DNA of 15,995 bases from positions 1 through 15,995 of the forward strand of contig URFM01000071.1 of assembly GCA_900547035.1 (NCBI GenBank), read 5' to 3'. A program made the translations under genes and the position numbers. The first letter of the stretch is position 1; every line of letters starts with the position of its first letter. The notes beneath the pieces are model-generated. The model was not told the DNA's origin and ran no database searches. It saw only the letters and a list, made by a program, of their open reading frames with translations. The stretch comes from an uncultured Clostridium sp. Lineage in GTDB: Bacteria; Bacillota; Clostridia; Lachnospirales; Lachnospiraceae. Below are positions 6,529-13,622 of the stretch, piece by piece.

Positions 6529-6560
6529 GGCAGCTGTCCGGAATGAACCGGATGGCTGCC
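6529..6560 (+). promoter_or_regulatory. Leader hairpin ahead of small gene 6577
   Basis: GGCAGCTGTCCG (6529-6540) pairs with CGGATGGCTGCC (6549-6560) with two G-T pairs around an 8-base loop. No T-run follows; the ribosome binding site begins at once after the stem. It may influence translation or mRNA stability rather than terminate. Confidence 0.55.
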
Positions 6561-6576
6561 GGGAGAGGAGGATAAG

Positions 6577-6834
6577 ATGAAGAAACTGGATGATGAACTG
6601 GAACTTTTGATGGGAGAGCGGATTGGAAAGGTGCTGGATGAGTGCGGGAGCAGGAGAAGGAGGAGCGAGCGGATGGAGGAGGAGATTCTTTCGCAGTTTG
6701 AGGAATCCGACCGGGAAAAGGTGGACCGGCTGCTGGAGGAATCCATATCAGCCAACTATGAGGACTGCCGGATGTCCTACTGCGCGGGCCTGGAGGATGG
6801 AATTCGGGTGGCACGGAAGATACTGAACGTTTGA
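6577..6834 (+). CDS. Small helical hypothetical protein (paralogue-like to 4421)
   Basis: ATG 6577 follows AGAGGAGG at good spacing. The 85-residue protein is highly charged and predicted helical (MKKLDDELELLMGERIGKVL...), with a short Arg cluster near residue 28 and the ending YCAGLEDGIRVARKIL. The final GL-x-DG-x-R-x-A motif is shared with the 99-residue protein encoded at 4421-4720. No enzyme motif is present. It may be a small regulator or accessory of the recombination block. No family can be assigned with certainty. Confidence 0.7.
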   Translation: MKKLDDELELLMGERIGKVLDECGSRRRRSERMEEEILSQFEESDREKVDRLLEESISANYEDCRMSYCAGLEDGIRVARKILNV

Positions 6835-6895
6835 AGGCGATGGATTGAGATTCGCTGTTTTATGGCGGCAGTTCTTTTTTAGAGGGAGTAGGAAA

Positions 6896-7519
6896 ATGAC
6901 GGAATCAAGAATCATGGGCTATGCCAGGGTGAGCAGCGCGGAACAGAACCTGGCAAGACAGCTGATGGAGCTGAAAAAGTATGTTCCGGAGGAGAATATC
7001 ATAACGGATAAACAGAGCGGGAAGGATTTCAACCGCCCGGGCTACCAGGCGCTGAAAGGTCCTCTGGGTTTAAGAAGAGGGGACGTGCTGGTCATCAAGT
7101 CCCTGGACCGTTTAAGCCGGAACAAGGAGGAGATGAAGCGGGAGCTGCAGTGGTTCAAGGAGAATGGAATCCAGCTAAAGGTTTTGGACCTTCCCACCAC
7201 GATGATTCAGCTGGAGCCGGGGCAGGAATGGATTCGGGAGATGGTGAACAATATCCTGATTGAGGTCCTTTCCAGTATCGCCCAGGAGGAGCGGCACACC
7301 ATCCGGAAGCGCCAGCGGGAAGGGATTGAGGCGGCGAAACATTCGGGAGTCCGGTTCGGGCCGCCGGAGAAAGGGTTCCCGGAGGAATGGGAGTTTTACT
7401 ATTCCCGCTACCGGAAAGGGGAACTGACCAGGAAATATGTGTTGGAAAAGCTGGGAATCAGCGTGGACCGGTTTAAGTATCTGAAAAAGAAGTATGAGAG
7501 GACGCAGAAGGGGGAATAA
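6896..7519 (+). CDS. Serine recombinase (resolvase/invertase)
   Basis: The 207-residue protein is a small serine recombinase. Seen: the catalytic block GYARVSSAEQ with Ser13 as the likely nucleophile, SGKDFNRPGYQAL, and VIKSLDRLSRN with Arg72 and Arg75. The E-helix follows, then a C-terminal DNA-binding helix-turn-helix (about 165-200). Length equals Tn3 resolvase/Gin-type proteins, not the long integrase type. ATG 6896 has AGGGAGTAGG just upstream; an earlier in-frame start at 6845 lacks a ribosome binding site. Such enzymes resolve cointegrates or dimers or invert DNA segments between short sites. No crossover site can be identified with confidence nearby. A weak hairpin with a T-run (6854-6880) precedes it. 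Confidence 0.9.
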   Translation: MTESRIMGYARVSSAEQNLARQLMELKKYVPEENIITDKQSGKDFNRPGYQALKGPLGLRRGDVLVIKSLDRLSRNKEEMKRELQWFKENGIQLKVLDLPTTMIQLEPGQEWIREMVNNILIEVLSSIAQEERHTIRKRQREGIEAAKHSGVRFGPPEKGFPEEWEFYYSRYRKGELTRKYVLEKLGISVDRFKYLKKKYERTQKGE

Positions 7520-7541
7520 GCTGTCAGCGGCTTATTCCCCC
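7510..7541. repeat. Perfect 12-bp inverted repeat at resolvase stop
   Basis: GGGGGAATAAGC (7510-7521) is perfectly repeated inverted at 7530-7541 around an 8-base loop. It includes the stop codon of the resolvase. AAAAAGGG follows rather than a T-run, so it is not a classic terminator, but it may stabilise the mRNA end or mark the edge of the recombination block. Confidence 0.7.
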
Positions 7542-7660
7542 AAAAAGGGAACGAAAACCACGTTTTTACCCCATTGATGACCGGCGGAAACAAAAGGGGC
7601 GATAAAGTAGAGGTTATTGCTCCGCAAATCCGGGTAAAAATCTATGGGGAGGAATTTGGA

Positions 7661-7689
7661 TTGTCTCTATAACGGGTCTATGCTAAAAT
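7661..7689 (+). promoter_or_regulatory. Extended -10 promoter for the ATPase cluster
   Basis: TTGTCT (7661-7666), 17-base spacer, TAAAAT (7684-7689), with TATGC before the -10 giving the extended TGnTAAAAT element. It is the only good promoter between the resolvase and the ATPases. No terminator is seen up to about 12390. Confidence 0.7.
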
Positions 7690-7746
7690 AGGAATATGAG
7701 AGATTCCGTTGGTGATTGAAGTATATAAAAGATAGAGGTAACTGCT

Positions 7747-9111
7747 ATGGAGTTTAAGAGAGATATATATCAAAAGCTTGTACAGTGGAAAAATGACCAT
7801 ACGGGACGGGTTCTGGAGGTCTCCGGAGCACGGCAGGTAGGAAAAACGTATATATTGAAGAAATTCGCACGGGAAAATTTTCCATATGTTATTTATATTA
7901 ATATGGCAGAATTGACGGGAGAGCGATTCCTGAAATGTCTGGAGCAGGCAGAATACTGGGAACCGGGTATGCCGGTTGACGAGAATTCACTTCATAAAGC
8001 GGTGACGCTGTTTGCTCCGGAGTTTCAGGATACAGAGGAAACCGTGATTCTGATTGATGAGATACAGGAATCGGCGAAAGTGTATAATTTAATCCGGACG
8101 TTTGCAAGGGAGTTTTCTTCCTATGTGATTGTAACGGGCAGTTATTTGGGGCGAATCTTGTCAAAGGAGTTTTTCCTTCCCGCTGGCGACCTGGATACAT
8201 TGAAAATGGAAACTTTGACATTTGCGGAGTTTACGGACATTTTCGGAGAAAGGGAAAGATATGAGACAATCGGATTAGATGGCACTTCTGCGCCGGAGGA
8301 GTATCAATCTCTGAGGAAACGTTACGACTTGTACCAGAGGATTGGCGGCTATCCTTCCGTAGTCCTTCTGTACCTGGCTTCCGGTGACCTGGAGCGCTGC
8401 GATGCAGAACTGGAACGGCTTATGCAGACGTTCATCAATGAATCGAAACGATATTTTGAGGACGCAATGGAAGCCAGTGCTTTTGAGGAACTGTTTCATG
8501 GCATAGCGGTGACGCTGATTAAAGAAAAGCAGGGAGCAGGAGATTTAGTTGAAGAGCTGAGTAAAATTGTATATAAGGAAGAAAGCGGACGTTTCACGAA
8601 ACGAATGGTACATCGGGCGATTGGCTGGCTCCATGCTTCCCATATTATTGGCTATGCTGGCAAAAGCATTAATTGTGATTACTTAAATATTAAAGAGAAC
8701 GCCAGGTTTTATTTTATGGATATCGGCCTTGCGCGTTATTTTCTGACCAGAGCTGGTGCGGCCGAAGGTGTGGTAAAAGGGATTGTAGCGGAAAATTTCG
8801 TGTACCTGGCATTAGCCCGCAGGATTCCAAGGGAAATTGCCGGTACATCACCCTGGTTTGGCTCCTATGAAAAAAATAACGGAGAATTGGATTTTTATGT
8901 GAGGAGCCTGCTAGACTTTAAGAATTATGGTATTGAAGTCAAAAGTGAGGGAGGGGAAGGGATTACTGCGAAAGCGCTGCTTCATGCAGGGAGCTTAGAT
9001 TACCTTTATAATCTGAGAGGAAAAAGCTTTGGAGGAGTGACGGAAGATGGGAAGGTGCGGAGTGTCCCATTATATTTGGCAGACAGGATTAGATTTGATT
9101 TGGGAAAATAA
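7747..9111 (+). CDS. AAA_14 / DUF4143 ATPase with PD-(D/E)XK-like end
   Basis: This 454-residue protein has the layout of the AAA_14-DUF4143 family. The Walker A motif is GARQVGKT (residues 27-34) and Walker B is VILIDEIQE with Asp104-Glu105. A sensor-like VTGSYLGR follows. The C-terminal half carries the DUF4143 region ending in ELDFYVR (Asp382) and IEVKSE (Glu397, Lys399), which is a PD-(D/E)XK nuclease-like signature. The start ATG 7747 follows a weak AGAGGT. Family members are widespread in anaerobes and have no proven role; DNA-dependent ATPase or defence functions are conjecture. A paralogue of almost equal length lies at 10883-12239, with another ATPase between. Confidence 0.9.
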   Translation: MEFKRDIYQKLVQWKNDHTGRVLEVSGARQVGKTYILKKFARENFPYVIYINMAELTGERFLKCLEQAEYWEPGMPVDENSLHKAVTLFAPEFQDTEETVILIDEIQESAKVYNLIRTFAREFSSYVIVTGSYLGRILSKEFFLPAGDLDTLKMETLTFAEFTDIFGERERYETIGLDGTSAPEEYQSLRKRYDLYQRIGGYPSVVLLYLASGDLERCDAELERLMQTFINESKRYFEDAMEASAFEELFHGIAVTLIKEKQGAGDLVEELSKIVYKEESGRFTKRMVHRAIGWLHASHIIGYAGKSINCDYLNIKENARFYFMDIGLARYFLTRAGAAEGVVKGIVAENFVYLALARRIPREIAGTSPWFGSYEKNNGELDFYVRSLLDFKNYGIEVKSEGGEGITAKALLHAGSLDYLYNLRGKSFGGVTEDGKVRSVPLYLADRIRFDLGK

Positions 9112-9159
9112 CCGAGACGTGTGCAAGGATAGGACTTCCGGGGAAGGAATAAAGGGAGA

Positions 9160-10851
9160 ATGAAGAAAAAGTTTCCCATTGGAATTGACGGGTTTAAAAA
9201 AATCAGAACAAATGATTTTTATTATGCAGATAAGACGATGTTTATTGCCGAGCTGCTTCACAATTGGGGAGAGGTGAATCTGTTCACCCGACCAAGACGG
9301 TTTGGAAAAACCCTTAATATGAGTATGCTGAAATGCTTTTTTGAGATTGGCGGGAAAAAAGAACTGTTTGAGGGGCTGAAGATTGCACAGGAGAAAGAAC
9401 TGTGTGAGAAATACATGGGGCAATTCCCGGTTATTTCCATCAGCCTGAAAAGTGTGGACGGACCAAGCTATAAGATTGCGTTGGCAGCACTGCGAAGTAT
9501 TATAGGGCAAGAAGCCATGCGGTTCCTGTTTTTGCGGGAAAGTGAAAAACTGTCAAAAAATGAGAGAGACCGGTATGAAGCATTAATCCGTGTGGACAGT
9601 GGGCTATTCTCTATAGAAGAAGAATTGCTGATAGACAGCTTGATAACACTGTCAGACCTTCTTGCAAAACACTATGACCGTAAGGTAATTGTCTTGATTG
9701 ATGAATATGATGTACCCTTGGACAAGGCGTTCCAGTCAGGGTACTATGATAAGATGATAGGCTTGATTCGCAACATGCTGGGCAATGTACTGAAAACTAA
9801 CGATTCACTCTATTTTGCCGTTCTCACAGGCTGTCTGCGGATTTCAAAGGAAAGCATTTTTACAGGATTGAACAACTTGAAAATCCACACGGTTTCAGAT
9901 ACCAGGTATGATGAGTATTTTGGGTTTACGGATGAAGATGTGGATGAACTTCTGGATTTCTATGGGCTGACGGCATATAAAGATGTGGTCCGCAAATGGT
10001 ACGATGGATATATTTTCGGGAAAATAAATGTATACTGCCCCTGGGATGTGATTAACTATTGTGATGAATTGCTGGCAGACCCGACAATTTCCCCCAAAAA
10101 CTACTGGGCCAATACCAGCGGAAACTCTCTTATTCTGCGCCTGCTCCAGAAGGCAGACCAGACAACAAAAGACCAGATTGAAGAGCTGATAAACGGCGGG
10201 ACAATTATGAAGTCTATCCGTCAGGAGCTTACCTACAGAGATATTGACGATTCCGTTGATAATATCTGGAGTGTCCTGTATGCAACGGGGTATCTGACGG
10301 GAAAGCATGTGGAGAACGAAGACGCAGATATATTTGCCCTGCGAATCCCCAATGGTGAAATCACAAAGTTGTTCGCGGTTCTTGTGCAGGACTGGTTTAA
10401 GGAAACGACCCTTGCGGATTCCGCACGAATCAATCGATTCTGTCAGGCCTTCTCGTCTGGCGATACAGCCATGATTCAGGATATGTTGTATGATTACTTA
10501 TGGGATTCCATCAGTATTCGGGATTCTGTGGTGCGAAAAGGAATGAAGGAGAACTTCTATCATGGCTTGTTGCTGGGACTTCTGCAGAGCCAGAGAACCT
10601 GGAGTGTACAGTCCAATGCGAAAACCGGTGAAGGTTACAGCGACATTTCCATCCGCACTCCGGAACGTGTCAACATTGTGATAGAGATAAAGTATGCTCA
10701 CGATGGAAATCTGGAGAAAGCCTGTGGGGAGGCCCTGAGGCAGATTGAGGAAAAACAGTACGCTGCCGGCCTGCAGCGCAGAGGCATGAAAAAGGTATTG
10801 AAATATGGAATCGCGTTCTGTGAGAAAGAATGCATGGTGGCGATGGCGTAA
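9160..10851 (+). CDS. AAA-ATPase-like protein with PDDEXK_9 nuclease-like end
   Basis: The 563-residue protein matches the AAA-ATPase_like plus PDDEXK_9 (formerly DUF1703) family. It begins with FPIGIDGFKKI and DFYYADKT, typical of the family, then a P-loop TRPRRFGKT (Gly49-Lys50-Thr51). Walker B is VLIDEYDVPLD with Asp181-Glu182. The middle carries KWYDGYIFG and the C-terminal end has GYSDISI (Asp495) and IEIKYA (Glu509, Lys511). The ATG 9160 has GGGAAGGAATAAAGGGA upstream. It lies 48 bases after the first DUF4143 ATPase and is likely cotranscribed with it. Such proteins are among the most duplicated genes in Bacteroidetes and Clostridia. A selfish, defence or stress role is possible, but none is established. 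Confidence 0.92.
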   Translation: MKKKFPIGIDGFKKIRTNDFYYADKTMFIAELLHNWGEVNLFTRPRRFGKTLNMSMLKCFFEIGGKKELFEGLKIAQEKELCEKYMGQFPVISISLKSVDGPSYKIALAALRSIIGQEAMRFLFLRESEKLSKNERDRYEALIRVDSGLFSIEEELLIDSLITLSDLLAKHYDRKVIVLIDEYDVPLDKAFQSGYYDKMIGLIRNMLGNVLKTNDSLYFAVLTGCLRISKESIFTGLNNLKIHTVSDTRYDEYFGFTDEDVDELLDFYGLTAYKDVVRKWYDGYIFGKINVYCPWDVINYCDELLADPTISPKNYWANTSGNSLILRLLQKADQTTKDQIEELINGGTIMKSIRQELTYRDIDDSVDNIWSVLYATGYLTGKHVENEDADIFALRIPNGEITKLFAVLVQDWFKETTLADSARINRFCQAFSSGDTAMIQDMLYDYLWDSISIRDSVVRKGMKENFYHGLLLGLLQSQRTWSVQSNAKTGEGYSDISIRTPERVNIVIEIKYAHDGNLEKACGEALRQIEEKQYAAGLQRRGMKKVLKYGIAFCEKECMVAMA

Positions 10852-10882
10852 TGCGGCCTGCTGGCACTAAAGAGGCAACAGA

Positions 10883-12239
10883 ATGTATCTAAAACGCAGG
10901 GTATATGAAAAACTTTTGGAATGGAAGAGGGAAAGCAGTCTCACTCTGGAAGTTTCCGAAGTCAGACAGGTTGGCAAGACCTATATTATCAATAAGTTTG
11001 CTGACAATGAGTTCCAAAAGAAAATATATTAATATGTCAGCGGAAAGCGGAACAGTTTTTCTGGCATGTTTAGAAAACGCAAGGCAATGGGAACCTGGTC
11101 AGGACAGGCCGGAAAAGCCGCTGCAAGCGACCCTCCAGCTATATGATAAGTCGTTTGCTGATGATGAAAATGCAGTGGTAATCATTGATGAGATTCAGGA
11201 ATCCGCCGAAGTATATAATCTAATCCGTGAGTTTACAAGGGACTTTAAAAGCCGTTTTATCGTAATTGGCAGTTATCTTGGACGTGTTCTTTCGCCGGAT
11301 TTTAAAATGTCTGCCGGAGATTTGACGGCTGTGAGGATTGAAACATTAACGTTTGAAGAGTTTATGGAAGCAATGGGGATGGGGGGACTGCTTGCAGAAA
11401 CCAGACTGTACGGTTTGTCAGAGCAGGAAGATTACGACCAGCTCCGTCAATGTTATGATATTTGTACTCAGATAGGTGGATATCCGGCAGTCGTGACAGA
11501 ATATTTAGAAACTAAATCAATACAAAAGAGCAGGGAAAAGCTGGAAGATGTAATCCATTTATTCTGTGCAGAATCAGTACGATATTTTGAAGATATTTTA
11601 GATACCACAGTATATGACAATCTGTTTTGCAGTGTGGCTCGTCTCCTTTTAAGAGAGAAGAAAGGCTTGGCAGAGGATAGCTTTAGTGAAAGCCTTCAAA
11701 AGCTTGTAGTTCATGAGTATGACAGCAATATATCGAAAGCGGTGTGTAATCGGGCGATAAACTGGCTGTTCAGCGCAGGAATTTTGGATTTTGCGGGGAA
11801 GATAACGGAGTGCCGGACGTTAGATTTTAAAGCGAGAAGCCGCTGCTTCTTTATAGATTTAGGCCTTACCTGTTATTTTCTGTTAAAGATAGGAGCAGAG
11901 AGGCCCGCGATTGACGGATTGCTTCAAGAAAACTTTGTTTTCTTAGAACTTTGCCGCAGAATGGAGCGACTTCACGAGATGGCATTTGAAACTCCTGCAT
12001 TTGCCACATATAAAGGCGGGGAGATTGATTTCTTTGTAAAAAGCTTGATTGGCGGAGAAAAAAGATATGGCATTGAAGTGAAAAGCGGAAAGAATCAGGC
12101 GCTGACCGGACAGAGAGCCTTGGAGGAGCAGAAAATTGATATATTGCTTCTTTTGAAACGAAATACAATGGGAGGCATAGTGGGGAATATCTATACCGTA
12201 CCGGTTTATTTGTTCCACAGGTTTCGGTTTGACCTATAA
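10883..12239 (+). pseudogene. Second AAA_14 / DUF4143 ATPase, frameshifted
   Basis: ATG 10883 with AGAGG upstream opens a frame MYLKRRVYEKLLEWKRESS that aligns with the start of the 7747 protein, reaches VRQVGKTYII and stops at TAA 11030-11032. The rest continues in another frame from 11031 (NMSAESGTVF...) with Walker B VVIIDEIQE, the sensor-like VIGSYLGRVLS, GEIDFFV and GIEVKSG. Adding one AT to the AAATATATTAAT run restores the expected KKIYINMSAE and a 452-residue protein, against 454 for the intact paralogue. The Walker A first Gly is Glu here (EVRQVGKT). A restart at ATG 11034 has no ribosome binding site and would lack the P-loop. It is either a decayed copy, a switchable AT-run or an assembly error. 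Confidence 0.85.
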
Positions 12240-12285
12240 AAGGATGGCCCAGGGAGCCTGCTGGGGAAAAATGTGTCAGGTACGG

Positions 12286-12312
12286 ATGTTTGCGTAATGT
12301 TTGCGCAAACAT
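12286..12312. promoter_or_regulatory. 16-bp palindrome with direct-repeat copy (operator-like)
   Basis: ATGTTTGCGCAAACAT (12297-12312) is a perfect palindrome with central CG. Its left half ATGTTTGCG also occurs two bases upstream (12286-12294). This looks like a LacI-type operator or another protein-binding or recombination site. The nearest downstream promoter is at 12419. Confidence 0.55.
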
Positions 12313-12389
12313 CAATCAGTATGCACAACCCTCCATTCTTCTAGTATTTTGGGACGACAGGCGGTTCAAATCTGGTTGTCGCCTCTATA

Positions 12390-12417
12390 GGAATCACAGA
12401 AATGTGGTTCCTTTTTT
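12390..12417 (+). terminator. Rho-independent terminator ending the ATPase cluster
   Basis: GGAATCAC (12390-12397) pairs with GTGGTTCC (12404-12411, one G-T pair) around AGAAAT and is followed by six T (12412-12417). It separates the ATPases from the phosphatase promoter, which begins two bases later. Confidence 0.88.
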
Positions 12418-12418
12418 G

Positions 12419-12446
12419 TTGAAAAACAAACAATCTATGCTAGAAT
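12419..12446 (+). promoter_or_regulatory. Extended -10 promoter for phosphatase gene
   Basis: TTGAAA (12419-12424), 16-base spacer, TAGAAT (12441-12446), preceded by TATGC for an extended -10. The core TCTATGCTA-AATAG-AAT is nearly the same as in the ATPase promoter at 7684. Confidence 0.7.
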
Positions 12447-12487
12447 AGAAATGACAAAAATTGCGCCAAGCGGGGAAGTGGATAAAA

Positions 12488-13261
12488 ATGAGGATATTAT
12501 TGATTCGGCACGGTGACCCGGATTACGAGAATGATACATTGACGGAAAAGGGACGCAGGGAGGCAGCGCTTCTGGCAAAGGCGGCGCCCGGCCTGAACCT
12601 GGGGACCTGCTTTGTCTCTCCTCTGGGAAGAGCTCGGGATACGGCTGCTTACTGTCTGGAACAGAGGGGGCTGACAGCGGAGACCTTTGACTGGCTGGAA
12701 GAATTTCCGGCGAAGCTGGACTTAAATCAGCACCCGGAGATGAGGGAAGCGTACCAGAACGCCAGGATGAAGGGTGGAATGTATGTGCCGCGATGCGTCT
12801 GGGATATGCTTCCGGCATACTGGACAGCCCATGAGGAATATTTTGACCGGAAAAAGTGGAGAGAGTCGGAAGTGGCACGCTGCTCGGATTTGGTGGAGAG
12901 ATACGACGAGGTAGTTCACGCTTTCGATGGATTTTTGGAAAAGCACGGGTATGTAAGGGAAAAAGAGCTATACCGTGTAAAGAGCGCCTCCGAGGAGACG
13001 GTCACATTTTTCTGCCATTTCGGCATTACCTGTGTGCTTTTGTCTCATCTTTGGAATGTGTCGCCCTTCATTCTATGGCACGGTTTGGCCCTCGCTCCCA
13101 CCTCTGTGACGGAGGTGGTAACAGAGGAACGGCAGAAGGGGATTGCCTATTTCCGCGGCCTCAGATTGGGGGATATTTCTCACCTGTATGCGGGGCATGA
13201 ACCGGCCTCCTTTGCGGCCAGGTTCGCAGAGGTTTATGACAATATGGACCAGAGACACTGA
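12488..13261 (+). CDS. Histidine phosphatase (phosphoglycerate mutase-like) family protein
   Basis: The 257-residue protein starts MRILLIRHGDPDY with the family RHG signature (Arg7-His8-Gly9; His8 is the phosphorylated nucleophile). A second catalytic-type His lies in CHFG (His177). The DTLTEKGRREA and SPLGRARDTA segments complete the histidine phosphatase fold; the long middle (about 75-165, with several Trp) is typical of Clostridia versions. ATG 12488 is chosen because the promoter starts transcripts near 12453, leaving GGGGAAG at correct distance; TTG 12461 has no room for a ribosome binding site. Members act on phosphosugars, nucleotides or cobalamin precursors, and the substrate cannot be told here. 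It is probably monocistronic. Confidence 0.88.
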   Translation: MRILLIRHGDPDYENDTLTEKGRREAALLAKAAPGLNLGTCFVSPLGRARDTAAYCLEQRGLTAETFDWLEEFPAKLDLNQHPEMREAYQNARMKGGMYVPRCVWDMLPAYWTAHEEYFDRKKWRESEVARCSDLVERYDEVVHAFDGFLEKHGYVREKELYRVKSASEETVTFFCHFGITCVLLSHLWNVSPFILWHGLALAPTSVTEVVTEERQKGIAYFRGLRLGDISHLYAGHEPASFAARFAEVYDNMDQRH

Positions 13262-13622
13262 ACCTGTAGAGATAAGCACAGAGAAAAGTAAATAGAGCTG
13301 ATAAAGGTCCCAACCGGTTCCTGCTTGAGGCAATACCTTTCGGGTATGCATGTATACCGTGAAAAACACGGCAAGAAACAAGGGGAAACGGACAAAAAGG
13401 GGCCTTTTTTTTGTATTTAAAAGGATGATAACAGGAAAAAATGAGGTTCAGGAGAGGGAAAGATTCCAGAAAAGACGTAGGTGAGCGAAGGAAAATCGAG
13501 AGAGAAATTTCTGTTAAAATACTATTTTTTCAGGCAAATCTGACCGATATTTTTATTCAAAATGGCATATAATCAGATTATGCGTAAAAGAACGAAATGG
13601 GAGACAGCAAAGGAGGAGAAAC
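13262..13622 (+). other. Gene-free gap with hairpins and T-run
   Basis: No convincing gene is seen. The first part (13330-13412) contains ATACC (13333-13337), GGTAT (13343-13347) and ATACC (13354-13358) segments that can form two alternative hairpins, then CCGTG-AAAAA-CACGG (13357-13371). AAAAAGG, GG and CC with eight T (13394-13412) follow, which may serve as the phosphatase terminator. The second part is AT-rich and holds the arcA promoter region. Confidence 0.55.
13545..13573 (+). promoter_or_regulatory. arcA promoter region with possible ARG-box half
   Basis: A perfect TATAAT lies at 13568-13573 but no good -35 is found at 16-18 bases. ATTTTTATTCAAA (13549-13561) fits the right side of the ArgR/AhrC box; the left side is poor. 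The missing -35 suggests an activator-dependent promoter, which fits arginine control of the deiminase operon. This assignment is tentative. Confidence 0.4.

Noticed and set aside
7577..7672. Possible 31-codon gene after the resolvase
   Set aside because: No ribosome binding site precedes the ATG, and it overlaps the -35 box of the ATPase promoter. It is mentioned only in the finding on the open frame.
12297..12312. CcpA cre site reading of the palindrome
   Set aside because: The central CG and outer TG/CA fit, but three inner positions disagree with the cre consensus.
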